A stretch of 64,000 nt of DNA, taken from assembly GCA_950097015.1 (NCBI GenBank), contig CATNEN010000009.1, positions 1,722,898 through 1,786,897 on the forward strand, given 5' to 3'. Every line of letters begins with the position of its first letter. Position 1 is the stretch's first letter. This stretch comes from Macrostomum hystrix (taxonomy: Eukaryota; Platyhelminthes; Macrostomidae). The notes beneath the pieces are model-generated. The model was not told where the DNA came from. It saw only the letters and a list, made by a program, of their open reading frames with translations, and did not search any database. A program made the translations under genes and the position numbers. Positions 34,101-44,624 of the stretch are shown here, in pieces.

Positions 34101-37100
34101 GGTCTCACAGCTCGTGCTCACCAGGGACGGCACCTACCCTGATTTCCGCTCCAGGGATCTCCGAGTCTACTTCGACTTCGAGGCGGTCAAAAAGGACATG
34201 GTTACCATGGAGACCAGGGAGCGGGAGCGACTCAAAGTGCTGCTAGAGGAGCAGCTGCGCGTTGACGAGTGCGAGAGGCGCGCGGCCGCCGAGGCGCTGC
34301 GGCAGCGGGCAACCGCGCTGGAGGCTCAGCTGGCCGAAGCCAATCGGCGTCTTGGCGAGGCGCAGCTGCGGCTGGGGCAGCAGGCGGGTCCCGGCGCGGG
34401 GCCGTCAGCTTGTGAGTGGCTGGGGCAGCAGGCGGGTCCCGGCGCGGGGCCGTCAGCTTGTGAGTGGCTGGGGCAGCAGGCGGGTCCCGGCGCGGGGCCG
34501 TCAGCTTGTGAGTGGCTGGGGCAGCAGGCGGGTCCCGGCGCGGGGCCGTCAGCTTGTGAGTGGCTGGGGCAGCAGGCAGAACAAAACCTGAACCCCCTTA
34601 ACAGTACAAAGACCAGGTGGGTATTTCAAATACCAATTTTTTCTTGTCTCCTATCTGCCATTTCGTTTGGTAGCTATCGTGAAGTAGGCAGTGGTTATTA
34701 GAAATATTAGGACTAAATACCATTAACACCTGCGGCTGGCTACTGTAAGTAAGTAGAATACGACAGAAATTCATTTAATTATTATTTTTTAGCTTCATCA
34801 GCTGGCGCGCCTCCACCTCCGCCTCCGCCTCCGCCACCACCGCCGCCGCCGCCTCCGCCACCGCCGCCACCGCCTCCGCCGCCGGCCCCGGGTTTCGCCT
34901 GTCCACTGCCGCCGCCGCCGCCACCGCCTCACGGCTTGAAGCCGAAGCCGGAGCACCGGCTGGCCAATCCGACAAAGCGGCTGAACTGGCAGCCCGTGCC
35001 GCCAATCCAGCTGAAGCGAGACTCCCTTTGGGTGCGCCACCATTGGCCTAGTAGATGACGAGTCATTCTTCTATTGGTTTTTAAGTCATAGCTGCTCCCG
35101 CTGTTTACTCTCTGAAATTTTCAGGTGCTGATGGGAAATCAGGAGGCCGAGTTCTGTGACCCCCAGCTGGTGGCCCGCGTCAGCCAGCTGTTTTCCACAA
35201 AGGCGACTGGGGCTGGCGCCGCCTTCCAGCCCGGCTCGCGTCGCGGCTCAGCATCCGAAATCGATCAAGGCGGTTCCGGAGCTACCAGCGGGCGGCGAGC
35301 CTGCCGCGTGCTGCCGCCGAAGGCCGCCGAAAATCTGGGCATCGCGCTGGCCTCGCTGCGACTCAACCCGGAGGAGGCCGCCAGGCGGCTCATTGAGTGC
35401 GACGAGCAGCGGCTGCCTGTCAGCTTCCTGGAGCTGCTGTTCAGGTGAGCAACCTGAATCTCAGATCCCCAAGTTGAGTAGCCTGGATCCCAGATCCCCA
35501 AGTTGAGTACGCTGCATCCCAGATCCCCAAGTTGAGTACGCTGCATCCCAGATCCCCAAGTTGAGTACCCTGCATCCCAGATCCCCAAGTTGAGTACCCT
35601 GCATCCCAGATCCCCAAGTTGAGTACGCTGCATCCCAGATCCCCAAGTTGAGTACGCTGCATCCCAGATCCCCAAGTTGAGTACCCTGCATCCCAGATCC
35701 CCAAGTTGAGTACCCTGCATCCCAGATCCCAAAGTTGAGTACCCTGCATCCCAGATCCCCAAGTTGAGTACCCTGCATCCCAGATCCCAAAGTTGAGTAC
35801 CCTGCATCCTAGATCCAAAGTTGAGTACCCTGCATCCCAGATCCAAAGATGAATACCCTGCATCCCAGATCCCCAAGTTGAGTACCCTGCATCCCAGATC
35901 CCCAAGTTGAGTACCCTGCATCCTAGATCCAAAGTTGAATACCCTGCACCCTAGATCCAAAGTTGAGTACCCTGCATCCTAGATCCAAAGTTGAGTACCC
36001 TGCACCCTAGATCCAAAGTTGAGTACCCTGCACCCTAGATCCAAAGTTGAGTACCCTGCATCCTAGATCCAAAGATGAGTACCCTGCATCCCAGATCTCC
36101 TATTTCAATTCAGTAAATCCCAGATTTTGTGATAATTGTCCTCAATCATTCCTGAGAATGCTGAGTGAATGATTATGATTTTTTACTGCCATATGGGATA
36201 TTTCTGGATAAGTCAGCCATACAAGCCACACTACCCCAACGGTCATCGCCCGCACCCCGCAGGTCCATCCCAGAGGACGCTGATATGCGCAGCCTAGCCA
36301 GCCTGTCGGCCAGCCTGTCCGAGCTGTCCGAGGCGGAGCAGTTCCTCTGCCGACTGGGCGCCGGGCTACCCGGCCCGCCCAAGGTTGCTAGGCAACGCGT
36401 CGCTTGCCTGCTGTTCAAAATGCAACTGCCCGACCTGCTGGCGGATCTGCGGCCCGGACTGGCGGCTGCCATCGACTGCCTGCGAACTGTGCGGACCAGC
36501 CAGCGGCTGCGGCAGGTGCGCCGAGTTGCTAGATGTGTGCTCAATGTGTGCTCAATATGTGCTCAGTTTGTGCTCAGTCTGTGCTCAATATGTGCTCAAT
36601 ATGTGCTCAATGTGTGCTCAATATGTGCTCAGTTTGTGCTCAGTCTGTGCTCAATATGTGCTCAATATGTGCTCAATGTGTGCTCAATATGTGCTCAGTG
36701 TGTGCTCAATGTGTGCTCAGTGTGTGCTCAGTGAGTCTCAGTGAGTCAGTGTATGCTTAATGTGTGCTCAGTGTGTGCTCAGTCTGTGCTCAGTCTGAGC
36801 TCAATGTGCGCTCAATATGTGCTCAGTGTGTGCTCAGACTGTGCTCAATGTGTGCTCAATATGTGCTCAGTGTGTGCTCAATATGTGCTAAATTTTTGCT
36901 GATTGTGCTCAGTTGTACTTCTAAGCTCATGCTGATCCTTCCGCCGCAGGTGCTACTAGGCGCCCTGGCGCTCGGCAACATCTTGAACTCTGGCTCCCGC
37001 ACTCTCGGCAGCTGCTTCGCCTTCCACGTCTCCTGCCTGCCTCAGCTGGCCAGCGTGCGCGACTCCTCCGGAGTCGTCGGTGGCGACGGTGGCGGCCGCA

Positions 37101-38015
37101 GCCTACTGTCCGTGCTGGCCGAGCAGCTGTGGCGCAAGTGGCCGGACGCACTCAACCTGCCGGACGAGCTGCGCCGGCTGGACTCGGCGGCCCGAATCAC
37201 CGAGGAGGCCGTGGAAGACGCCGTCAAGGAGCTGCGGGATCGCTGCCAGCTGCTGGGCGAGGCGTTGACCGCCTTCCGACCTGCCGGACCCGCTGACAAC
37301 TTCAAGGTGAATAAAAATTGAGCTTTTAGTACTTTGTGCTTGCAGTCTGGCTGAGTAGGTGTTCTCAAAGCCACCCCCTCCACACGCGCAGTCAAGCATG
37401 GAGCCGTTTCACAAGTACGCCCAGTCCGCCCTGGACTCACTGGAGGCGTCCCGGCGCCAGCTGCGCGAAGAGTTCCTGGCCACCGCCGACTACCTGGCGC
37501 TTGACCCGGTCAAGTATCGGCCGGAGCAGCTGCTGACTGACCTGCGCAGCTTCCGCGACGCCTTCGAGGCGGCAGCGGCGGCCGAGGAGCAGCGCCGGAA
37601 TCGCGCGACTACCGTCGCAGCCGCCGCCGCCTCCTCCTCCAGCTCCGCGGCGGCTCGGCGCACCGGCAGGCAGCAGCCGGCGGCTGGCAAGGAGAACGGC
37701 AGGACAGCGGCTGCGGCTGCGGACAGCGCCGGCCTGGTGGCCAACCTGCTGGAGGCGCTGAAGAGCGGCGCGGCATTCCACACGCCCAGGCAGGCGGGCG
37801 CCGGTGTCGGTGGAGGCGGCCGGCGGACCCCGCGCCAGGGCGCTGAGCGGCGCGCTCTTCTGCCGATGGGTCAGCAGGCCGAAGCCGCCAGCGCTTCTCC
37901 CACGCAGCAGCAGCAGCTGCAGCAGCATCGCCGTCGGCAGCGCCAGTGGCAGTCGGAAGCCGCGGCGGCAGCTACGGCGGCTGTGCTGGCGAGCCTGCGA
38001 GATGATTTTCAGTGA
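31119..38015 (+). CDS. dia: Diaphanous-related formin
   Basis: Nine coding exons join in phase: 31119-31700, 32184-32429, 33114-33539, 33883-34411 (or later donors), 34793-35031, 35125-35444, 36263-36515, 36950-37306 and 37392-38015. The product is about 1190 aa. In order it has a poly-Gln N-terminal region; a GTPase-binding/FH3 armadillo region (exons 1-4, including EYFKLLEELVSQLVL and YPDF, typical of Dia rather than DAAM); a coiled coil; FH1 with 25 consecutive prolines plus a second run of seven; FH2 (RLNWQPVP, PKAAENLGIALASLRL, LGNILNSGSR); and a C-terminal DAD (LVANLLEALKSGAAF) that supports autoinhibition. Dia formins nucleate and elongate linear actin filaments downstream of Rho. The start ATG follows an acceptor-like CCCCGCAG, so a 5' UTR intron is likely. 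Most introns consist largely of minisatellites. Confidence 0.93.
31707..32015 (+). repeat. 36-bp minisatellite in formin intron 1
   Basis: About eight copies of a 36-bp unit containing GGGCAAGGTGTCCCAGGATC and CCAGATGGGTTGG. The sequence across the exon 1/intron 1 junction (31691-31729) aligns with the unit, so the array appears to start at the splice donor. The unit length is a multiple of three, so reading frames run on for about 110 codons past the donor. Confidence 0.95.
32445..33085 (+). repeat. 30-bp minisatellite in formin intron 2
   Basis: About 21 copies of CTGACCAACAATCATCCCAG + ATCCTCACAC, starting about 20 nt after the donor (32430) and ending about 30 nt before the acceptor (33113). 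They make up nearly the whole intron. Variants (CATCAAT, ATACTC, TTATCCAGTTC) are interspersed. Confidence 0.95.
33590..33800 (+). repeat. About 25-bp degenerate minisatellite in formin intron 3
   Basis: Repeats of TATCCCATATTCTCAGATCC type lie in the intron between the donor at 33540 and the acceptor at 33882. The copies are more diverged than those in introns 1 and 2. Confidence 0.88.
34366..34577 (+). repeat. 48-bp tandem repeat carrying four copies of the exon 4 splice donor
   Basis: Four tandem units contain CTGGGGCAGCAGGCGGGTCC, then CCGTCAGCTT|GTGAGT. The GT of the donor falls at 34412, 34460, 34508 and 34556, exactly 48 bp apart. Each would end the exon in phase 1, which matches the phase needed by the FH1 exon at 34793. 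Because 48 bp is 16 codons with no stop, each later donor would add one 16-residue repeat (GQQAGPGAGPSACEWL) between the coiled coil and FH1. Confidence 0.95.
35447..36100 (+). repeat. 29-bp minisatellite in formin intron 6
   Basis: About 22 units of GCATCCCAGATCCCCAAGTT + GAGTACCCT. The first unit overlaps the donor: the sequence from 35443 (AGGTGAGCAACCTG...) aligns with later units that read AAGTTGAGTACCCTG. The right half loses CCC (ATCCAAAGTTGAG). Confidence 0.95.
36533..36900 (+). repeat. 12-bp tandem repeat in formin intron 7
   Basis: Many copies of a TGTGCTCAATAT/TGTGCTCAGTGT unit begin 17 nt after the donor at 36516 and extend to about 36900. A longer periodicity of several units is visible (the CAGTTTGTGCTCAGTCTG combination recurs). 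Confidence 0.93.
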
Positions 38016-39199
38016 TAATTTTGCTGACAAGCAATGCTCCACGGCTGCTCTGGCCTTCTGAATCATTCAACTGAATTCTGCAAGGCTATTTTAGGCATAA
38101 ACGGATCAATTTCATATCATTCGGCCACAGCCTCAAAGCATCCGTTTTGAATCTGGTTAATCTATTAGAAAAGCATTTGTGTGTACAATTGCCTGCTTTG
38201 CTTCCCTTGATTCAGCATTTCCTGTGTAATTATTACTGATTTAAAACTCAACTGCTCAACTTCTCCTCGATCTGTGCTCACACCCCAGCTCTGCAATAGA
38301 GATTTCTTTTAAATTCTTTTTTTGTGCTCAACATTATTTTTTTAAGTTACCTTTTTGCCCCCTTTCCTGAGTGGTGGCAGGTGCACTTTTGTCACCGTAG
38401 CTGCTCACTTCGAATCGATCTGCGCACGCATTTTCGTGCTCTGATTTTCCAAGCTTTTCTCTACCGTACATCAGATTCTGAGTCAGGCGGATTAGTAAGT
38501 ATATAAGCAGCTGAGCACTTGACTCTACAGATCAATCAGATTTGCAGCTGCACTGGAGGGAATTGCAGTTTAAATCAGTGCGGATATCTGCGTCTTCTGC
38601 TATTTTGAGTTATTATCAAATATCAATAGCTTGGGATCACTTTACAGTACCGGGGATACATCATAGCACCAGGCACAATGGACTCAACATTGCAACAGTC
38701 ACAATGAACTCATCATTGCACCAGTCACAATGAACTCATCATTGCACCAGTCACAATGCAATCATCAAAGCACCTATCACAATGGAATCATCATAGCACC
38801 AGTCACAATGCACTCATCAAAGCACCTATCACAATGGACTCATCTCACTGCCATAAATACAACTGAGTGTTTTTGAGTAGGTAATCAGGTAAATTATCTG
38901 AGTTGAGGCCTTCACGCATTATACTTCAATCCAAGCAGTGTTGATTCACTCTTGATTTCGCCCTAGCAGCAGAAGACTCACCGATTGCAGCTGTTGCTTG
39001 AACTGGTCCACTTTCTGCTAAGCAGATCCGGGTAACCCGAGACTGTCCTGTCAACTTGTCTCTGAGCTCCGAATAAACACGCGGCGGTCCCACTGCAGTT
39101 CGATTTAAGTAGAAAAATAAAAATACGATTTCACCCGTAAGATTGGACATTAGACAAGAGCAGAACCACTTCTAAGCAAGTTTTTGTCTGCTTAATGAC
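38016..39199. other. Intergenic DNA with a short minisatellite
   Basis: This stretch holds the formin 3' UTR and flank. A tandem repeat at 38663-38850 has units of about 24-25 bp (CACAATGAACTCATCATTGC + ACCAGT type). No coding exon is seen. Confidence 0.6.
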
Positions 39200-42100
39200 A
39201 TGCGGCATCGGAAACTACCACTGCTGCTGCTGCTGCTGGCTGGGTGTACAGTCGCCTGTTCCGGCCTGCTGTTCCTGCTACGTAAGCGGCTGCGCCCAGC
39301 TCCAGACCTGCCACCGCGGCCGAAGATTTTCTGTCTGATCTTGGCAGCTTTGGAGCAACTCGACAGCCGAGCTGCGGCCGTCAACCAGACCTGGGCTCAG
39401 CGATGCGACGGCTGGCTCTTTGTTGTCAGTGGCTCGGAGCCCACCAGCGTGACAGTCAGAAGCCGCAGCTTCCTGCCGCTGCTGGGTCAGTGGTCCTGTG
39501 TGCTGTGCTGAAGGAGAAGGGGGCTAGCAGAGGGTCCCCAAGGACGAGTCGCAAAAGTCGCAAAAGTTCTAAAAATAGAAACTGAGTCATGCAAACAAGC
39601 GAGAGCTAAAAATAGCAACAGCGTCATAGGCTTACTATTAGAGGTGATTTTGCGAGGGCACCCCAAGTTCAAAGATGCTACACGCGGGACACTGGTACAA
39701 ATTGCACCCAGTTGTGATTGCACTGACGGCAGTCTCATCCACCTAAATTTCTAGCACTAGCTTATACTGGCACCTACTGCTCAGCAAAGTTAATTGAAGC
39801 ACTTTTAAATTAGATGTCTTGCTCAAAGACAAACTGTTTCCCATAGGCTCAGCTTCGAACTCCCGACCTCTCGCTCAGAAATGCAAAGCTCTCCAAAGCA
39901 AAATTTCAACTCTTTCGTCCACACTCAGAAGTGGCAGCTCCCGAAGGCCGCGATCACCTGTGGCAGAAGGTGCGACTGGCCTTTCAATTCGCCAACGCCC
40001 ACCTGTTGGCGAACTTTGATTATTTTCTCAAAGCCGACGATGACACCTTCGTGATTCTGGCCAATCTACGTCGCTTCCTGCAGAGTCCAGGCCGGCCCAC
40101 GGCAGACTCGGCCTGGTGGACGGGACGCGCCCTGCGAGTGCGCCTTGGCACGCAGCGGCGGCACTGGTGGCAGCGCTACATGTCCGGCGGTGCGGGCTAC
40201 GTGCTCTCGCGCGGCGCTGTTCAAAGACTGGCGGCCGGGGCTGGGAACTGCGGACCGGTGACCTCGGAGGATGTCAACATGGGTGAGTGGAGCCTTCAGA
40301 GCTGGTTTTCTAAATGTGCAAATACTGCGCAAGAAGAAGGACGCAGGGGAGGGTGAGTGGCAGGGCGGCCCACGCGTTTGTCTCTGGCACCAAGGTCCCT
40401 GAGCTCGATTCCGTGGCGAGGCCACATTCATTTAGGGCGCAGCCGCGGAGAGAAGGCTTGGAGGCATGTCGTGCAATTTACGCTCTTGAAGGCCAGCCTC
40501 CAGTGAGAGGTGAACGCTGCCGGACGATGAGAAAGTCAGGGCAGATGTACACACCTGTGTGAGTGTGCGCCTGTGTACGGTATCTGTTTGCGAGTGTGCT
40601 CAAAAGTCAGCGAAATGAGCAGATTTGCATCCTCGCTGGCTGCGGTCTGCTGTCACCAAATGATGTGCCAGTACCCACAGTCGTGAAAATTTTACAAGCT
40701 ATTCATATTTTAATTTTAATTTAACACCGCCTTCTGATTGATTCGCCAATCACCTTGCAGTCTCTTTCTCTTGCCCTCAGTGGCGCATTCTCTTTTTATC
40801 ACATCGCCAACCCCCTCCAGTCAGTACGACTTAGCTCGTAACAATCTATCAATATATCAATATATTCGACAACGAATCTTCTCTTATCTCGATTATTGAT
40901 TAGCAAACCAGGAACGAGATATGATATCTCCTCATATTTTTCTCAGTTGTGTCAACAGGGCTATTGCTGCACCGAGTTCATAAAATCAGCATCTCGATTT
41001 CTTTTAGCGAGTAGAAGTATCCGTAGTTCAAATTCCAGATAAGGCCATGGGCCTTGGGTCCACTGAGTGCATTGCTGAAATTCTTGAAAACTCCATTAGG
41101 ATGTGTTTGAAGCAATTTGCGAACCACCAGGCACCTGCATAGCTTTTGGCACAGTTTCCCGGAGAGATATCATTGTCTTTATCCATAGTCGAAAACTGGT
41201 AGCCATTGTTCGCTCTCATCGAGTCGCTGACTCCCTCGCTGGCGGAGAAGCCGCTCACACTCAGGCGGTACAGGTCGCTCTCCGGGCCAACCCTGAAGTT
41301 TTTGTAGTGCGCCCAGCTCTGTGTGCCATTCCACAGCCGCATGAGGAAGAGCAGCTGCCTTCCCGGCCCGCTTGACGTCAGGGAGTGCAGGTTGTTGAGG
41401 CCTAATTTGCCGGAAGGTCAATCGAAGTTTCTTATGGTTTTGAAGTACTAGATCGCAATTTAATTATAGGATACATATTCAAGGACACAGTATCGAGCAG
41501 ACCTATCCAGTAGTTTCCATCTGGTCCATCGCCGAACTTATTCTGGTACTGGCTCCAGCCGACGTAGAAGCTCACGGATCCAGACACTGTGCTGCACTGT
41601 GGTCCAACAGTCATTGTTATAAGTCTGCAAAATGAGGGGGTTGCAAAATTAACTTTATGGGAGCTGACTCGCAGAGCGGCAACTTAAGCGAGATTTCATT
41701 AGTTTAGGGCGCAACCGCGAATAGAGAAAGCACATGGCAACTTATCGAAAAATATAGAAAGTTGCAGTTGTTGATAAAATCTTTAAATAGGGGCTGAAAG
41801 TAATTGAAGCTTAACTCAGACTCATCACCAACTTAAGTCATCGTAACCTTCTTATCGTTCATCGTAACCTTCTTATCGTTCATCGTAACCTTCTTATCGT
41901 TCATCGTAACCTTCTTATCGTTCATCGTAACCTTCTTATCGTTCATCGTAACCTTCTTATCGTTCATCGTAACCTTCTTATCGTTCATCGTAACCTTCTT
42001 ATCGTTCATCGTAACCTTCTTATCGTTCATCGTAACCTTCTTATCGTTCATCGTAACCTTCTTATCGTTCATCGTAACCTTCTTATCGTTCATCGTAACC

Positions 42101-44624
42101 TTCTTATCGTTCATCGTAACCTTCTTATCGTTCATCGTAACCTTCTTATCGTTCATCGTAACCTTCTTATCGTTCATCGTAACCTTCTAATCGTTCATCG
42201 TAACCTTCTTATCGTTCATCGTAACCTTCTTATCGTTCTTTTAACTCTCAAACTGGGGAATGGCGGGTATCTGACGCGCGTCGGTATATGCTCAAAGTCG
42301 GCTCAAGTAAAGATGACTCAAAGTCATCATGCTCAGCAGTCCGCTCACCCAGACAAGCCGGTCTCCCACAGTGCGGCACTTCCTGCAGTGCCCGAGGCCT
42401 AGCTGGCAGCGGAACTCCGTGCACCGGCCCAAGCTGGCGTTGAAGTCCACCAGCTGCACGGCGGGGTCCCTGCTATCGGCTCCGGTGCAGAGCACCCTCG
42501 ACTGAGCCGAGTAGGACCCCGCCACTTCGTAGTCGGCGAGGCTCTCGAGGCTCAATCGCCACTGGCGCTCAGATGAGGCAGCATGGGCAGGTGTGAGACA
42601 CGGCAATGCCACAATTAGCAGCTGCAGAATCATTGAGGCCGCACAGTCGTGTGTCGCCTGCAGATTCGGTCGCGAGACAGAAAGACCGAGAATCCTAAAT
42701 CAAACGGCTTTATCCCAGGTCACGCCCTGCAGCAGCGTCCCCAATTGTTGGTCTGACTGAGCAGCGGAAGCAACAGACAGATGAAGTATCCGTGCACAGC
42801 GGCGCTTGAGAAACTGTTGCGCATCCGTTGTGTGACTTCTAGCTCATGACAGTTTCCGAGTTAGAGACAGCGCCAGTCGAACCAGCAAGCGGTAAAGGTT
42901 ACATTGCTCCCGACAATTATGCTGCGGTGAAATGGATTCCACAGGCTCACTGCACTGTCAACAGCAACATTTTTGTATTCAAGGAAACAACTATCGCATA
43001 ATTTAGCGCTATTGTCAGTCCGAGCTCACCCTTTGCCTCGAAATGCTTGAGTCCACTGTCAGTCAATGAGGCAGTAATAAAAAAATAATATTTGCAGGCG
43101 GGCTGTGGGCACTGGCACATCATTTGGTGATCCGCAGCCAGCGAAGAGGCGATTCTGCCCATTTCGTTGACTCCTGAGCACACACGCATGTTGGTGGGTA
43201 CATCTGGCCTGGACTTTCTAATTCATCATTTGGTGATCGTAAAACCCTTACCCTCCTCAAATTTTAGTTCTCTCTTAATCCATGGCATCTACTCTCATTC
43301 AGTCTTGCTAGCTCGACCACACTGCCATGAAATTATTGACAAACTACCCGCTTAAGTGGCATGGACGAACTTTTTACTAGCGACGAATCGACGAGATCAG
43401 CAGCTTCCAACCTCAGGAGATTTTATGGCTGAGGAAGTGAGCGGTATAACAGGAAAGTTTTGTCTTCCTGTTACCTTCTGCCACAGCAACAGAGAGATAA
43501 ACGCTCCACGGGCCAGAGGCCCGTTTCTGTGTGGACTCCGGAGTCCCATGAAAAGCAGCAGCGAAGCTCTGCCTCTCGCTTCCAGTGTATTTAAATTCAA
43601 GCAGCGCGCACAACAGAGGCAGAATGGGGAGAGAGGGAGAAACGCTGGGAGATTGCTAACACAGGGGCAGCTGTTTCTTTGTCCCACACGCACACGCTCC
43701 CCAGCGAACGCTCGCCGAACTTCTTCCTCATATTCCTGGGCCGTATCGATCCACGGACGCCTCGTCGTGTACGCGAATCATTGAGCCATGCAAATACAAT
43801 GTTCTGAAGCGTATTTGCAAGGCTTACAAGCGGCAGAGCGGTCTAACAGCAGCTTCCAACCTCAGGAGATTTATGGCTGAGGAGTGAGCGGCAGAGCGGT
43901 CTAACGCACCAAGGTCCCTAAACTCGATTCCGCGGCGACGCCACATTCATTTGGGGCGCAGCCGCGGAGAGAGAGAGGGTTTGTGGGGCTTGCCAAGGCA
44001 CAGTGAGAGTGTACACTGCCTGACGATAAGAAATTCAGGGCAGATATCACACCTGTGTGAGCGTGTGCCTGCGTACGGTGTCTGTGTGCGTGTGTGCTGA
44101 TGATTCAGAGAAGTGAGCAGAATTGCCTCCTCGCTGTCTGCGGGCCTACCGTCACCAAATGATGTGCCATTGCCCGCAGTATGGCTGAGCCAGCAAAATC
44201 CTACTCAGTCGCGCAAATCTTTGCCAGGCGCCTGCATGGAGCGGTCGGGCGTCGAGTTCGTGGACTCCTTCGACCCCGGCAGGGACGGTGGCGAGCGATT
44301 CCACCCCCTGAGCGTGGCCAGCCACCTGGACTTTGGCAAGTGGCCAACCACCCACTGGCTGTGGCACTACAGCCTGCGGCCTGTGCAGTCCGTGAGTTCT
44401 TCTCATTGGCAGTTGTGGGCTGGGGAGATCGCAATCAGTAATACTCAGTGCGAGCTCCCCTCGTCACTCCGCCTCACCAGGGCCAGCGCTGCTGCAGCAG
44501 CTCGTCGATCTCATTTCACAATGTCTCGCCGGAGGAGATGCGCAGTTTTCACTTCCTGCTCAGCCGGCTGCGGGTCGATGTGAGGCGGGGCCGTCCTCAG
44601 CCGCAGGGTCGCCAGGATAAATGA
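39200..44624 (+). CDS. C1GALT1-like core 1 beta-1,3-galactosyltransferase
   Basis: Four exons join in phase to about 315 aa: 39200-39485, 39929-40282, 44228-44391 and 44481-44624. The N-terminus is a type II signal anchor: a short basic start, then the Leu-rich segment [20 protein letters not shown]. The catalytic region shows [27 protein letters not shown], the metal-binding [28 protein letters not shown] (split by the long intron) and [16 protein letters not shown]. These fit T-synthase, which adds galactose to Tn antigen (GalNAc-Ser/Thr) in the Golgi. Length is slightly below the usual about 360 aa. Intron 3 is 3.9 kb and holds an antisense gene plus SINEs. No frame breaks are seen. Confidence 0.9.
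40350..40690 (+). mobile_element. tRNA-derived SINE, family B (copy 1)
   Basis: The head resembles a tRNA (GAGTGGCAGGGCGG for box A, GAGCTCGATTCC for box B). A GC-rich body (GGGCGCAGCCGCGGAGAGA) and a CCTGTGTGAGTGTGCGCCTG segment follow. The 3' core contains GTCACCAAATGATGTGCCAG. It aligns along its length with 43885-44182. It lies at the left end of C1GALT1-like intron 3. Confidence 0.85.
40978..42633 (-). CDS. Fibrinogen-related (FReD) secreted protein, nested antisense gene, with a frameshift
   Basis: Recognised exons, 5' to 3' on the minus strand: 42633-42349 (signal peptide [18 protein letters not shown] and a Cys-containing region), 41624-41503 and 41401-40978. The last two join in phase to give YWIGLNNLH, the standard fibrinogen C-terminal motif. 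[27 protein letters not shown] and GAWWFANC follow, as in ficolin, tenascin and other FReD proteins. The frame breaks near 41103-41107 at an ACACA run. A +2 (CA) slip separates GAWWFANC from the expected C-terminus ([15 protein letters not shown]), which is intact in the other frame. A small exon between the first and second may be missing, because the phase between them does not match. It could be a recent pseudogene, or the slip could be an assembly error. Known relatives are secreted lectins. Confidence 0.78.
41836..42239 (+). repeat. 21-bp minisatellite in the FReD gene intron
   Basis: About 19 nearly identical units (CTTCTTATCGTTCATCGTAAC) with almost no variation; one unit has a T-to-A change near 42189. 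On the minus strand it reads as repeated MNDKKVT, but it lies inside the intron between the signal-peptide exon and the FReD exons. Its homogeneity suggests recent expansion. Confidence 0.95.
43070..43195 (-). mobile_element. SINE family B fragment (reverse)
   Basis: The reverse complement matches the 3' core of family B (ACTGGCACATCATTTGGTGA reversed, GAATCGCCTC-like and GGGCACTGG segments) with an ATT-rich tail at its 3' end. The tRNA-like head is absent. Confidence 0.7.
43196..43884. other. Rest of C1GALT1-like intron 3, with a short direct repeat
   Basis: No gene is recognised. A segment containing CAGCAGCTTCCAACCTCAGG and ATGGCTGAGG occurs twice (about 43400-43444 and 43851-43890). The 142-aa ORF at 43356-43784 has no recognisable domain and overlaps open frames on the other strand. 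Confidence 0.6.
43885..44182 (+). mobile_element. tRNA-derived SINE, family B (copy 2)
   Basis: Head GAGCGGCAGAGCGGTCTAAC with CTCGATTCCGCGG as box B region. The body and 3' core are the same as the copy at 40350-40690. It ends about 45 nt before the acceptor of C1GALT1-like exon 3. A partial duplicate of the head (CGGCAGAGCGGTCTAAC) lies just upstream at about 43833-43849. Confidence 0.87.

Noticed and set aside
41833-42177. A 114-codon ORF of repeated MNDKKVT on the minus strand.
   Set aside because: It lies within the intron between the FReD signal-peptide exon and the domain exons and is the 21-bp minisatellite read in frame.
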